A DNA stretch of 64,000 nt from Shinella zoogloeoides (GTDB lineage Bacteria; Pseudomonadota; Alphaproteobacteria; Rhizobiales; Rhizobiaceae), in assembly GCF_033705735.1 (NCBI RefSeq), contig NZ_CP131131.1, positions 682,001 to 746,000 of the forward strand. Reading direction: 5' to 3'. The notes under the pieces were generated by a model that was given only the letters and a program-made list of their open reading frames with translations, was not told the origin of the DNA and searched no databases. How positions within the stretch are numbered: position 1 is the stretch's first letter; each line of letters opens with the position of its first letter. This document shows, in pieces, positions 52,855 through 61,823 of this stretch. Both the position numbers and the translations under genes were made by a program.

Positions 52855-53619
52855 TCAGGCGAGCACGCGGCTCAGGAACGAGCGCACGCGCGGATCTGCG
52901 GGATTGCTGAGGACATCGCCGGGCGTGCCCGTCTCGCGGATCTCGCCGTCGATCATGACCACGACGCGGTCAGCCACTTCGCGGGCAAAGCCGATCTCGT
53001 GGGTGACGACGATCATGGTGGTTCCGCCGCGGGCGAGCGTGCGCATCACCTCCAGCACCTCGCCGACGAGTTCCGGATCGAGCGCGCTGGTCGGCTCGTC
53101 GAACAGCATGACGCGCGGCTCCATGGCCAGCGCCCGGGCGATCGCCACGCGCTGCTTCTGGCCGCCGGAAAGCTGCGAGGGGTAGCTTGCGGCCTTGCCG
53201 GCCATGCCGACCTGCTCCAGCAGCTCCATGGCGCGCGCCTCCGCCTCGGCGCGCTTGAGGCCGCGCACCACCATCGGACCCTCGATGACATTGCCGAGCA
53301 CGGTGCGGTGGGCAAAGAGGTTGAAGTGCTGGAACACCATGCCGAGCTGGCTTTGCTGGGCGCGCAGGCGCTTGACCGGCAGTTCCTGCAGGGCGCCGCG
53401 GGAAAGTGCGTAGCCCATGATGGCGCCATCGACCCAGACATAGCCTCCGTTCGGCGTCTCCAGGTGATTGATGCAGCGCAGGAAAGTGCTCTTGCCGCTG
53501 CCGGAGGGGCCGAGGATGCAGAGCACTTCGCCATGGGCGACATCCAGGTCGAGCCCCTTCAGGACCTCGTGGCTGCCGAAACTCTTGCGGATACCGACCG
53601 CCTTGACTGCGAGGCTCAT
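52855..53619 (-). CDS. Amino-acid-type ABC transporter ATPase
   Basis: 254 aa from the ATG at 53619. Walker [10 protein letters not shown] near residue 37, signature [15 protein letters not shown], Walker [16 protein letters not shown]-loop VTHEIGFA: a GlnQ/HisP-type ATPase. The open frame runs much further upstream only as a shadow of the permease. Overlaps the permease stop by ATGA. Confidence 0.95.
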   Translation of the reverse strand: MSLAVKAVGIRKSFGSHEVLKGLDLDVAHGEVLCILGPSGSGKSTFLRCINHLETPNGGYVWVDGAIMGYALSRGALQELPVKRLRAQQSQLGMVFQHFNLFAHRTVLGNVIEGPMVVRGLKRAEAEARAMELLEQVGMAGKAASYPSQLSGGQKQRVAIARALAMEPRVMLFDEPTSALDPELVGEVLEVMRTLARGGTTMIVVTHEIGFAREVADRVVVMIDGEIRETGTPGDVLSNPADPRVRSFLSRVLA

Positions 53620-54551
53620 GCTTCCTCCGGGGCGGCCGGGCGGCGCGCCCAGCCCTTGAACCACGCCCGCTCGTCGCTCGTGGCGGAGGCGTCGCGGCCG
53701 AAATGGCGTTCGAGGTAATACTGGCCGATGGAAAGCACCGTCGTGCCGGCGAGATACCAGACGGCGCAGACGAACAGCAGTTCGATGACGGCGCCGTTGA
53801 TGAAGTAGATGCGCTGCGCCGCGTTCAGCATTTCGCCCATGGCGATCGTGGCGGCGAGCGAGGAGAATTTCAGCATGCCGATGGCGCTGTTGCCGAGCAC
53901 CGGCAGGATCAGCCGCAGCGTTTGCGGCAGGACGATGCGGCGCATGGTCTGGCCGGGCGTCATGCCGAGCGTATGCGCTGCCTCCTTCTGGCCCTTGTCG
54001 ACGGCGCCGATGCCGCCGCGCACGACTTCGGTGAGATAGGAGCCCTCGTTGACGCCGAGCCCGAGCACGGCGGCGACGAAGGGCGTCACGACATCGACCA
54101 TGCGTGCATCGACGAGGCCCGGAATATAGAGCCTTGGAAAGACCAGCGCGATGTTGAACCAGATGAGCAGCTGGAGAAGCACCGGCGTGCCGCGGAAGAT
54201 CCAGACATAGAGCCAGGCAGCGAAGCGCAGGATCGGGTTTTCGGAAAGCCGCATGATGCCGAAGGCAAAACCGAGCGCGACGCCGAGCGCCAGCGCGCAG
54301 GCTGAGATCAGCAGCGTCCAGCCGAAACCGGTGACGATGACCCCTGCCGTCAGGAATTGCCCGACGACGGTCCACTGGATTTGCCCGACGGCGAAGGCCC
54401 GGCCGATCACGGCGAGAAGAAGAAGGACGATGCCGCCGCTGATCCAGCGGCCGGGATGTCGCAGGCGGCGCACGGCCACGTCCGGACCGGGAAGGTCGGC
54501 GGGCGCGAGCGTTGCGGTTGATTTCGGGGCGGGCTGTTGCATGGCATCCAA
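53616..54551 (-). CDS. Amino-acid-type ABC transporter permease
   Basis: 311 aa (an ATG at 54542 would trim three residues). A cytoplasmic N terminus of about 35 residues precedes HisM-type membrane segments and the EAA-loop region [30 protein letters not shown] long C-terminal tail ([20 protein letters not shown]). First gene of the operon; its start lies right next to the palindromic operator at 54552. Confidence 0.92.
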   Translation of the reverse strand: MDAMQQPAPKSTATLAPADLPGPDVAVRRLRHPGRWISGGIVLLLLAVIGRAFAVGQIQWTVVGQFLTAGVIVTGFGWTLLISACALALGVALGFAFGIMRLSENPILRFAAWLYVWIFRGTPVLLQLLIWFNIALVFPRLYIPGLVDARMVDVVTPFVAAVLGLGVNEGSYLTEVVRGGIGAVDKGQKEAAHTLGMTPGQTMRRIVLPQTLRLILPVLGNSAIGMLKFSSLAATIAMGEMLNAAQRIYFINGAVIELLFVCAVWYLAGTTVLSIGQYYLERHFGRDASATSDERAWFKGWARRPAAPEEA

Positions 54552-54571
54552 TTGTAGGGTTAGGCCTACAA
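54552..54571. promoter_or_regulatory. Candidate GntR operator TTGTAGG-N6-CCTACAA
   Basis: Perfect 7-bp inverted arms (54552-54558 and 54565-54571) around GTTAGG, abutting the start of the permease gene. UTRA-GntR proteins bind palindromes of this size. It would control the seven-gene operon down to the PfkB kinase. If transcription starts within it, the leader is very short. Confidence 0.55.
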
Positions 54572-54651
54572 CTTACTAGGCAGCATTCATCCGGGAGTCA
54601 ATATGCGTTCTGCGACACCTGAAGACCCACCGAGATTGCCGCGAAGGAATG

Positions 54652-55584
54652 TCAGTGCGGTTTGCGCACGCTTCTGGCGATGGCTGCCGCCAGGGTCTCG
54701 GCGGCCCGCGAGGGCTTGTTGCGCGGATAGGCGATGTGGAACATGTCCTCGAAGGTCATGCGCTCGGGTGCGAGGATCCGCAAACGGCCGTTGCGCACCC
54801 ACTCCTCGGCGTAATGATCGGGCAGGAAGCCGATATAGGCGCCGGAAAGCAGCAGAAGCAGCGTGCCTTCCATATGCGGCGTCGCCGCGGCCCAGTTGAA
54901 ATTCACGCCGCAGATCGTCTCGTTCAGCATGTAGGTGCGGCCGGCGAAGGACTGGGCTTCCAGAAGCGTGTCGGTGAGATCGGCATCGGGGCGGTCGAAG
55001 AGAGGGTGGCCGTCGGCGCAGTAGAGTTTCTGCATTTCCGAAAAGACCGGCTGGCTGCGGACGTTCGGCATGACGCTGCCGACCGACGGCATGAGGACGA
55101 TCTGGTAGGAACCGTTCAGCAGCCCCTGATGCAGGACCTGCGGCGCCGCAACGTCGATCTCCAGATGCACGCGCGGCGCTTCCGCGTGAAAGGCGGCAAG
55201 GGCACCGGGAAGATTGAGGTCGCGGTTGCTGATCATCGCATCGACCGTGCCGAAGCTGAGATTGCCGGAAAGCTCGCCCTGTGCCTCGCCGATGCGGCTC
55301 TGGAATTTCTCCAGCGAGCCGAAGAGCTCGAGCGCCGCGTCATAGACGAGTCGCCCTTCCTCCGTCAGCTGGAAACCACCGCGCCCGCGGGTGCACAGGC
55401 GCAGGCCGATGCGCTCCTCCAAGTGCCGCATATGGGTGGAGATGGTCGCCTGCGTCATGCCGAGCGCCGATTGCGCGGCTGAAAAGCCGCCATGCTGCAC
55501 CACCGAAGCGAAGACGCGCAGCAGCCGAAGCTCGGCATCGCCAAGCGACAGATTGAGGACGCGGTGCCGGACCTTGTTGATCAT
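54652..55584 (-). CDS. LysR-family transcriptional regulator
   Basis: 310 aa. N-terminal winged HTH (LRLLRVFASVVQHGGFSAAQSALGMTQATISTHMRHLEERIGLRLC) and a C-terminal LysR effector domain (LSFGTVDAMISNRDLNLPGALAAFH, YIGFLPDHYAEEWV). Divergent from the ureohydrolase gene with a 93-bp intergenic region. In Pseudomonas the guanidinobutyrase gene gbuA is likewise paired with a LysR activator, so a similar role is likely. Confidence 0.93.
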   Translation of the reverse strand: MINKVRHRVLNLSLGDAELRLLRVFASVVQHGGFSAAQSALGMTQATISTHMRHLEERIGLRLCTRGRGGFQLTEEGRLVYDAALELFGSLEKFQSRIGEAQGELSGNLSFGTVDAMISNRDLNLPGALAAFHAEAPRVHLEIDVAAPQVLHQGLLNGSYQIVLMPSVGSVMPNVRSQPVFSEMQKLYCADGHPLFDRPDADLTDTLLEAQSFAGRTYMLNETICGVNFNWAAATPHMEGTLLLLLSGAYIGFLPDHYAEEWVRNGRLRILAPERMTFEDMFHIAYPRNKPSRAAETLAAAIARSVRKPH

Positions 55585-55600
55585 TCATTGATTAATGCAC
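55572..55600. promoter_or_regulatory. Candidate LysR binding region
   Basis: CATT-GATT-AATG lies at the start of the LysR gene in the 93-bp divergent region. Such AT-rich interrupted dyads (T-N11-A type) are typical LysR sites. Weak evidence from a short motif. Confidence 0.3.
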
Positions 55601-55677
55601 AAGTGAACATCCAATCATAGATACTTTTAAACGTTTCGGCCTTTGGCACACTCCTTCGCACCTTTGGAGGAGGGCAC

Positions 55678-56649
55678 ATGACCAGCAATTCGTATGAGAC
55701 CGGGCGCCTGAACCTGCCGTTCGTCGGCATCTGCACCTTCGGCAAGTATCCCTACCAGCCGGATTGGGACGCTATCGACGCGGATGTCGCAATCCTCGGC
55801 GCGCCCTTCGACTGCGGCACGCAGTGGCGCGCCGGCACCCGCTTCGGGCCCCGTTCCATCCGCGAGGCCTCGACCCTGTTCTCCTTCGGCCATGGCGGCG
55901 CCTACGACCATGAGGACGACGTCACCTACCTGCCGAGCGGCGAAGTCTCCATCGTCGATATCGGCGACGCCGACATCGTGCATACCGACACGATGAAGAG
56001 CCATGCCAACATCGAATTCGGCGTGCGCAAGATACTCGAAGCCGGTGCGCTGCCGGTGGTGCTGGGCGGCGACCACTCGATCAACATTCCCTGCATCAAC
56101 GCCTTTGCCGAGGACTGCGAGAAGAACGGCCCGATCCACATCGTGCAGATCGACGCCCATCTCGATTTCGTCGACGAGCGCCATGGCGTCCGCTACGGTC
56201 ACGGCAACCCGATGCGCCGCGCGGCGGAAAAGCCCTATGTCAGCGGCCTGTCGCAACTCGGCATCCGCAACGTCTCCTCCACGGCCAAGGAAGGCTATGA
56301 GGATGCGCGCAAAATGGGCTCCGATATCCTGTCCGTGCGCCAGATCCGGGCGCTGGGCACGGAAGGCGTGGTCGAGCGCATTCCGGCAGGCGCACGCTAC
56401 TATGTGACGATCGACATCGACGGCTTCGATCCGTCGATCGCGCCGGGCACGGGCACGCCGTCGCATGGCGGCTTCATCTATTACGAGGTGCTGGAGATCC
56501 TGGCGGCACTGGCCAAGCGCGGCGATATCGTCGGCATCGACCTGGTCGAGGTCGCGCCCGACTACGACCACACCGGAGGCACCGCCATTCTGGCCGCACA
56601 GGTTCTCATGAACCTCATCGGCCGCATCATGCACGCCAAAAAACGCTGA
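55678..56649 (+). CDS. Agmatinase-family ureohydrolase, probably guanidinobutyrase
   Basis: 323 aa. All manganese-ligand motifs of the arginase/agmatinase fold are present: GGDHSIN near residue 128, QIDAHLDF near 159, DIDGFDPSIAPGTGTPSHGG near 250. It releases urea from a guanidino compound. The neighbours (LysR regulator, NCS1 permease with a small companion gene) match Pseudomonas gbuA loci, so 4-guanidinobutyrate is favoured over agmatine. SD GGAGGAGG before the ATG at 55678. Confidence 0.9.
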   Translation: MTSNSYETGRLNLPFVGICTFGKYPYQPDWDAIDADVAILGAPFDCGTQWRAGTRFGPRSIREASTLFSFGHGGAYDHEDDVTYLPSGEVSIVDIGDADIVHTDTMKSHANIEFGVRKILEAGALPVVLGGDHSINIPCINAFAEDCEKNGPIHIVQIDAHLDFVDERHGVRYGHGNPMRRAAEKPYVSGLSQLGIRNVSSTAKEGYEDARKMGSDILSVRQIRALGTEGVVERIPAGARYYVTIDIDGFDPSIAPGTGTPSHGGFIYYEVLEILAALAKRGDIVGIDLVEVAPDYDHTGGTAILAAQVLMNLIGRIMHAKKR

Positions 56650-56708
56650 TCGAACAGGCCCGGGAGGACCCGGCGCGCCCATGGCGGCCGGCCGGGGAGG
56701 AGGAAAGC

Positions 56709-58217
56709 ATGGACTCGCTCGTCCGCAATTATCTGGATCAATACGGCGTCAGCGACGCGACGCGCCGGTTTCTCGCCAAGCCGCAGAAGATGTTCATCGA
56801 CGGCGCCTGGGTCGATAGCGCAAACGGCGCGACCTTCGACATCTTCGAGCCGTCGACGGGCGGTCTCGTCACCCGCGCGCCTTCGGGCACGGCGGATGAT
56901 CTGGACAGGGCCGTCCGGGCCGCGCGCCGCCAGTTCGACGGCGGTGAATGGCGCCGCCTGAAGCCGCTGGAGCGGGAGCGGCTGCTGCATCGCCTTGCCG
57001 ACCTCATCGAGACCCATGGCGACGAACTTGCCGAAATCGAAGCCATAGACATGGGCAAGTCCGTGACCTTCGCGCGGGAGATCGACATCCAGGGAACGGT
57101 CGACACGTTCCGCTATTTCGCCGGCTGGCCCTCCAAGCTGCATGGGCGCACGGTCGAGCCGTCCATTCCCGGCAACTATCTTGCCTATACCCGCAAGGAG
57201 CCGCTGGGCGTGGTCGCGGCCATCGTGCCGTGGAACTTTCCGCTGCAGACCATGGCATGGAAGGTCGCGGCGGCGCTGGCCGCCGGCTGCACGGTCATCG
57301 TCAAGCCGGCGGAGCTGACCTCGCTGTCCACCCTGCGCTTTGCGGAGTTGGTGCAGGAGGCCGGCTTCCCCGATGGCGTCGTCAATATCGTCACGGGCAA
57401 GGGCAGCGTCATCGGCGCGGCCATGTCTGCCCATCCAGGCATCAACAAGGTGACCTTCACCGGCTCGACGCCCGTCGGGCAGGAAGTCGGCCGCACGGCG
57501 GTCGGCAATCTCAAGCATGTCACGCTGGAGCTTGGCGGCAAGTCGCCGGTGCTGGTGCTCGACGACGCGGATCTGGCGAGCGCCGCCCGCGCGGTGGCAA
57601 ACGGCGTATTCTTCAACTCCGGCCAGGTCTGCGATGCCGGCACCCGCGTCTATGTCCAGCGCTCGGTGCACGACGCCTTCCTCGACGAGCTGATCGCGGT
57701 CACGCGCACGCTGAAACTCGCGCCGGGCCTCGACCGGGATTGCTATATCGGCCCGATGGTCTCGGCCCAGCAGAAGAAGGTCGTCGCAGGCTATATCGAG
57801 GCCGGCCGGCGCGAGGGCGCGAAGCTCGTCCATGGCGGCGCAACTCCGGAAGGTCCGGGTCATTTCATCGAGCCTGCGATCTTCGCCCATTGCACGCCGG
57901 ACATGAGCATCGTGCGTGAGGAGATCTTCGGGCCGGTGCTGGTGACAAGCCCGTTCGATACGCTGGAGGAGGCGGTTTCGCTGGCGAACGACACGCCGTT
58001 CGGGCTGGCCGCCGCGATCTATTCGAACGATCTCGCCCGCGTGCACACGCTCATCCCGCAACTGCATGCCGGTTCGGTCTATGTCAACGCGCATAGCACG
58101 ATCGATCCTTCCATGCCGTTCGGCGGCTTCAAGGATTCCGGCTTCGGCAAGGATCTCGGGCCGGAACAGCTCGACTATCTCATGGAGACCAAGGCGGTGT
58201 GGATCACGCTGCCATAG
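56709..58217 (+). CDS. NAD(P)-dependent aldehyde dehydrogenase
   Basis: 502 aa. Motifs: AAIVPWNFPLQTMAWK, FTGSTPVGQEVG, general base LELGGKSPVL, nucleophile FFNSGQVCDAGTR, EEIFGPVLV, PFGGFKDSGFGKDLG. Next to the ureohydrolase it may oxidise a guanidino- or aminoaldehyde (for example 4-guanidinobutyraldehyde) made by the GMC dehydrogenase at the end of the operon. SD GGGGAGGAGG. Confidence 0.94.
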   Translation: MDSLVRNYLDQYGVSDATRRFLAKPQKMFIDGAWVDSANGATFDIFEPSTGGLVTRAPSGTADDLDRAVRAARRQFDGGEWRRLKPLERERLLHRLADLIETHGDELAEIEAIDMGKSVTFAREIDIQGTVDTFRYFAGWPSKLHGRTVEPSIPGNYLAYTRKEPLGVVAAIVPWNFPLQTMAWKVAAALAAGCTVIVKPAELTSLSTLRFAELVQEAGFPDGVVNIVTGKGSVIGAAMSAHPGINKVTFTGSTPVGQEVGRTAVGNLKHVTLELGGKSPVLVLDDADLASAARAVANGVFFNSGQVCDAGTRVYVQRSVHDAFLDELIAVTRTLKLAPGLDRDCYIGPMVSAQQKKVVAGYIEAGRREGAKLVHGGATPEGPGHFIEPAIFAHCTPDMSIVREEIFGPVLVTSPFDTLEEAVSLANDTPFGLAAAIYSNDLARVHTLIPQLHAGSVYVNAHSTIDPSMPFGGFKDSGFGKDLGPEQLDYLMETKAVWITLP

Positions 58218-58328
58218 ATCCAGCCGGCCGCCGCCCATGGGCGGCCGCCTCACGACCACCGGCGGCCGATGGAGCCGCCTTTCATCGCGGAAAGACGCCC
58301 AAGGCGCGACGCGAAAGGGGAACCGAAC

Positions 58329-58496
58329 ATGGAAAACGATATCGCCTGGCAGAACGAGCTGGCGCGCCGCGCCCGCATCTACGAGGACATCGAGGCGGGG
58401 CATCGCTTCGAGGGCACGATGACCGTCATCGACTACGCCTGCATGATGGCGCTGACGCTCGTGCTGGTCGTCGCCTTCTGGGTCTGGGGAGGCTGA
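58329..58496 (+). CDS. Small single-span membrane protein next to NCS1 permease
   Basis: 55 aa from the ATG at 58329 (SD AAAGGGGAA). Residues 1-32 are polar and charged (MENDIAWQNELARRARIYED), and one hydrophobic helix near the C terminus (ACMMALTLVLVVAFWVWGG) ends the chain. Comparable short genes precede NCS1 permease genes in Pseudomonas guanidinobutyrate loci as I recall them. It stops 1 nt before the permease start, so it is likely a transporter subunit or stabiliser. Confidence 0.75.
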   Translation: MENDIAWQNELARRARIYEDIEAGHRFEGTMTVIDYACMMALTLVLVVAFWVWGG

Positions 58497-58497
58497 C

Positions 58498-59961
58498 ATG
58501 ACCGATCACGTCAGCCAGGGCGGCTTTGCCATCGCCGAAACCGAACGGGCGGAAGCCGAACGCAACCGTGCCGCCGCCGAGCGGGGCGATGCGCCGCTGC
58601 TTCCCTCCGAGCGTCTATGGGGCTTCTGGGAGTTCACCTACGCCAATTCGGCGCTTGCCATCGCCACCTGGGCCTTCCTGATCGGCGGGTCGGTCGGTCT
58701 CTTCGTCGGGCCCAAGGAGGGCATCGCCGCCATCATCATGGGCAATATCGTCGGCGTCATGCTGACGGCCCTTTCCACCACGCCGCTTTCCGGCCGCTAC
58801 GGTATCGAGCAGTTCATCGCCCTGCGAAGCCAGTTCGGCTATAATGGCAGCCGCATCGTCTACGTGCTCGCCGTGGTCATTCTCACCATGGGCTGGCTTG
58901 CCGTGCTTGCGATGATGTTCGGCCGGTCGATCGACGGGCTGACGGCGCTGAGCGCCGGCGAGGCGGCCAATCCCACCGGCATCAAGATGATCGTCGCCGC
59001 CGTCGGCGCCATTCTTGTCACCTGGTTCATCGTCGCCAAGGGGCCGACCTCGATCAAGTTCTTCAACATGGTCGTCTCGCCCGCGCTGGTGATCCTGATG
59101 ATCGTGATGCTGTACCTTATCCTCCAGCATCGCTCCTTCTCCGAATTGCTGGCGATGCCCGCGCTCGCCCCGCCCTTCGAGGACAACACGCTCAACTTCA
59201 TCATCGCCGTCGAGGTCAACCTCGCCGCGGGCTTCTCCTGGTGGCCCTATATCGGCAACCTGGCTCGTCTGACGAAGAACGAACGCACGGCCTTCTGGCC
59301 CAACGTCGTCGGCATCTTCGGGGCGGCGGCTCTCGGTGAGATCGTCGGCCTGCTTGCCGCCGTCGCACTCGGCGACAGCGACCCGACGATCTGGATGACC
59401 AAGATCGCAGGTCCCGTCATCGGTATCATCGCGCTGCTCTTCGTCGCCTTCGCCAACATGACCTCGATGGCCAATATCCTCTACACCTCCATCGTCGGCC
59501 TGCGGCAGGTGGGCACGGCGTCGATCCGCGCCATCTCCTGGGGGGCGATCCTCTTCCTGTTCTGCATCATCCCGCTCGGCCTCGTGGTCTTCTATCCGCA
59601 GATGTACGACGGCTTCTTCATCTTCCTCGTCTGGACCTCGGCGCTGAATTCCGCGCTCGCCGGCATCGGCATCGCCGACTACTTCTTCCTGCGCCGCCAG
59701 AAGCTCGACATGCGCAGCCTGCATGGCCCGCAGGAAAACGGTCCCTACCGGTTCTGGGGTGGCTTCAACCCGATCGGCCTCTTCGCGCTTGCCATCGGCT
59801 TCGGCGTCTACGTGCTCGTCTTCAATCCGCAGACGCTCGCGAGCCTGCCGGTCTTCAAATACCTCACCGCTTCCGTGCCCTCCTGCCTTGCGGCCGGCAC
59901 GGTTCACTATGTCCTGACCCGGCTCTTCGCCCGCGGGCGCGGCTGGGGCCTCTACCCGTAA
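58498..59961 (+). CDS. NCS1-family permease (cytosine/purine/allantoin/guanidino type)
   Basis: 487 aa, about 12 membrane segments after a polar N terminus. NCS1 features: [57 protein letters not shown], and [16 protein letters not shown]. Probably a proton- or sodium-coupled importer of the guanidino substrate of the neighbouring ureohydrolase rather than of a nucleobase. Confidence 0.92.
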   Translation: MTDHVSQGGFAIAETERAEAERNRAAAERGDAPLLPSERLWGFWEFTYANSALAIATWAFLIGGSVGLFVGPKEGIAAIIMGNIVGVMLTALSTTPLSGRYGIEQFIALRSQFGYNGSRIVYVLAVVILTMGWLAVLAMMFGRSIDGLTALSAGEAANPTGIKMIVAAVGAILVTWFIVAKGPTSIKFFNMVVSPALVILMIVMLYLILQHRSFSELLAMPALAPPFEDNTLNFIIAVEVNLAAGFSWWPYIGNLARLTKNERTAFWPNVVGIFGAAALGEIVGLLAAVALGDSDPTIWMTKIAGPVIGIIALLFVAFANMTSMANILYTSIVGLRQVGTASIRAISWGAILFLFCIIPLGLVVFYPQMYDGFFIFLVWTSALNSALAGIGIADYFFLRRQKLDMRSLHGPQENGPYRFWGGFNPIGLFALAIGFGVYVLVFNPQTLASLPVFKYLTASVPSCLAAGTVHYVLTRLFARGRGWGLYP

Positions 59962-59968
59962 CCTCTGG

Positions 59969-61666
59969 ATGACCGCCATGACCGAGACCTACGACTACAT
60001 CATCATCGGTGCCGGATCGGCCGGCTGCGTGCTTGCCAACCGTCTTTCGGAGGACCCGGCCACAAGGGTTCTGGTTCTCGAATATGGCGGCAGCGACAAG
60101 TCGATCTTCATCCAGATGCCGACGGCGCTGTCCATTCCGATGAACGGCACCAAGTACAACTGGAAATACATGACCCTGCCGGAACCGGGCCTCGACGGCC
60201 GGCAGGTGCATTGCCCGCGTGGAAAAGTCATCGGCGGCTCTTCCTCGATCAACGGGCTCGTCTACATGCGCGGCAATGCGCGTGACTTCGACGAGTGGGA
60301 GGAACTGGGGGCGCGCGGCTGGCGCTATGCCAATTGCCTGCCCTATTTCCAGCGGGCCGAAAGCTGGCAGGACGGCAGCGATGCCTATCGCGGTGCCGAC
60401 GGCCCGCTCGCCACCAATGCCGGCAACAAGATGAAGAACCCGCTCTACAAGGCCTTCGTCGATGCCGGGCACGAGGCGGGATACATCACCACGGACGATC
60501 CGAACGGCCATATGCAGGAGGGCTTCGGCCCCATGCACATGACCGTCAAGGACGGCGTGCGCTGGTCGACGGCCAACGCCTATCTGAAGCCGGCGATGAG
60601 CCGGCCGAACCTCAGGGTCGTCACCCACGCCATGACGCGGCGCGTGCTGCTGGAGGGCAAGCGCGCCGTCGGTGTCGAATACGAACTGGCCGGCGGCGAG
60701 CGCATCGTGGCGAAGGCCAGCCGCGAGGTTCTGATCTCCTCCGGCCCGATCGGCTCGCCGCACCTCCTGCAGCGCTCCGGCATCGGCCCGGCCGCCGTGC
60801 TGCGGAAGGCAGGCGTCGCGGTGCTGCATGACCTGCCGGGCGTCGGCGAGAACCTGCAGGATCATTCCGAGGTCTATATCCAGTATGCCTGCAAGGAGCC
60901 GATCACGCTGAACGGCAAGATGGGTCTGCTGAGCCGCGCCATGATCGGCGCGGAGTGGCTGCTGTTCAAGAAAGGCCTTTCGGTCTCCAACCATTTCGAG
61001 AGCGGCGGCTTCATCCGTTCCGATGCGTCGCTGCAATGGCCGGATATCCAGTTCCACTTCCTGCCGGCCGCCATGCGTTACGACGGCAAGAAACCGCTCG
61101 ACGGGCACGGCTTCATGGTGCTGACCGGCCCGAACAAGCCGAAGAGCCGCGGCCATGTGCGCCTGCGCTCGCCGGAGGCGCACGAGCAGCCGGATATCCT
61201 CTTCAACTATCTCGACCGCGAGGAGGACCGCGAAGGCTTCCGCCGTTGCCTGCGGCTTACCCGCGAGATCATCGCCCAGCCGGCCTTCGACCGGTTCCGC
61301 GGCGAGGAGATCGCGCCGGGAAAAAATGTGCGCAGCAATGACGAGATCGACGCCTGGGTGCGCGAGACCATGGAGAGCACCTATCATCCCTGCGGCTCCT
61401 GCCGCATGGGCGAGGACGCCATGGCGGTCGTCGACAGTGACCTCAAGGTGCGCGGCCTCGAAGGGCTGCGGGTGATCGACAGCTCCGTCTTCCCGGCCGA
61501 GCCGAATGCCAACCTCAACGCGCCGACCATCATGCTTGCCGAGCGCGCTTCCGATATCGTGCGCGGCAAGCCGCTGCTCGCCGCCTCGAATGCGGAGGTC
61601 GGTGTTGCGCCCGGTGTTGGCACGACCCAGCGCAGCGGCTCGCCGGTGCGTACCCTGCAGCATTGA
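59969..61666 (+). CDS. BetA-like GMC-family dehydrogenase
   Basis: 565 aa (an ATG at 59978 is a close alternative). Closely follows choline dehydrogenase: [124 protein letters not shown]. It oxidises an alcohol with FAD. In this operon, a guanidino- or amino-alcohol is plausible; choline is an alternative. The C-terminal 30 residues are an unusual extension. Confidence 0.9.
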   Translation: MTAMTETYDYIIIGAGSAGCVLANRLSEDPATRVLVLEYGGSDKSIFIQMPTALSIPMNGTKYNWKYMTLPEPGLDGRQVHCPRGKVIGGSSSINGLVYMRGNARDFDEWEELGARGWRYANCLPYFQRAESWQDGSDAYRGADGPLATNAGNKMKNPLYKAFVDAGHEAGYITTDDPNGHMQEGFGPMHMTVKDGVRWSTANAYLKPAMSRPNLRVVTHAMTRRVLLEGKRAVGVEYELAGGERIVAKASREVLISSGPIGSPHLLQRSGIGPAAVLRKAGVAVLHDLPGVGENLQDHSEVYIQYACKEPITLNGKMGLLSRAMIGAEWLLFKKGLSVSNHFESGGFIRSDASLQWPDIQFHFLPAAMRYDGKKPLDGHGFMVLTGPNKPKSRGHVRLRSPEAHEQPDILFNYLDREEDREGFRRCLRLTREIIAQPAFDRFRGEEIAPGKNVRSNDEIDAWVRETMESTYHPCGSCRMGEDAMAVVDSDLKVRGLEGLRVIDSSVFPAEPNANLNAPTIMLAERASDIVRGKPLLAASNAEVGVAPGVGTTQRSGSPVRTLQH

Positions 61667-61823
61667 GGGGATCAACGATGCCGCGGGTGATAGGACATGT
61701 TGTTGCCCGGCGGGAACGGGAAGACCCGGAGGAACGGCACGATTGGGCGCTCTTCATAGAGGCCCTGTTTCGTGGCCTGCAGGCCCGCTTCGCCATCTGG
61801 TCCTCGCGGATTCACGGGGGGCA

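Noticed and set aside
52830..52860. Hairpin followed by T6 read as a Rho-independent terminator
   Set aside because: The T-run follows on the plus strand, whereas the genes on both sides are on the minus strand; on the operon strand there is no U-run.
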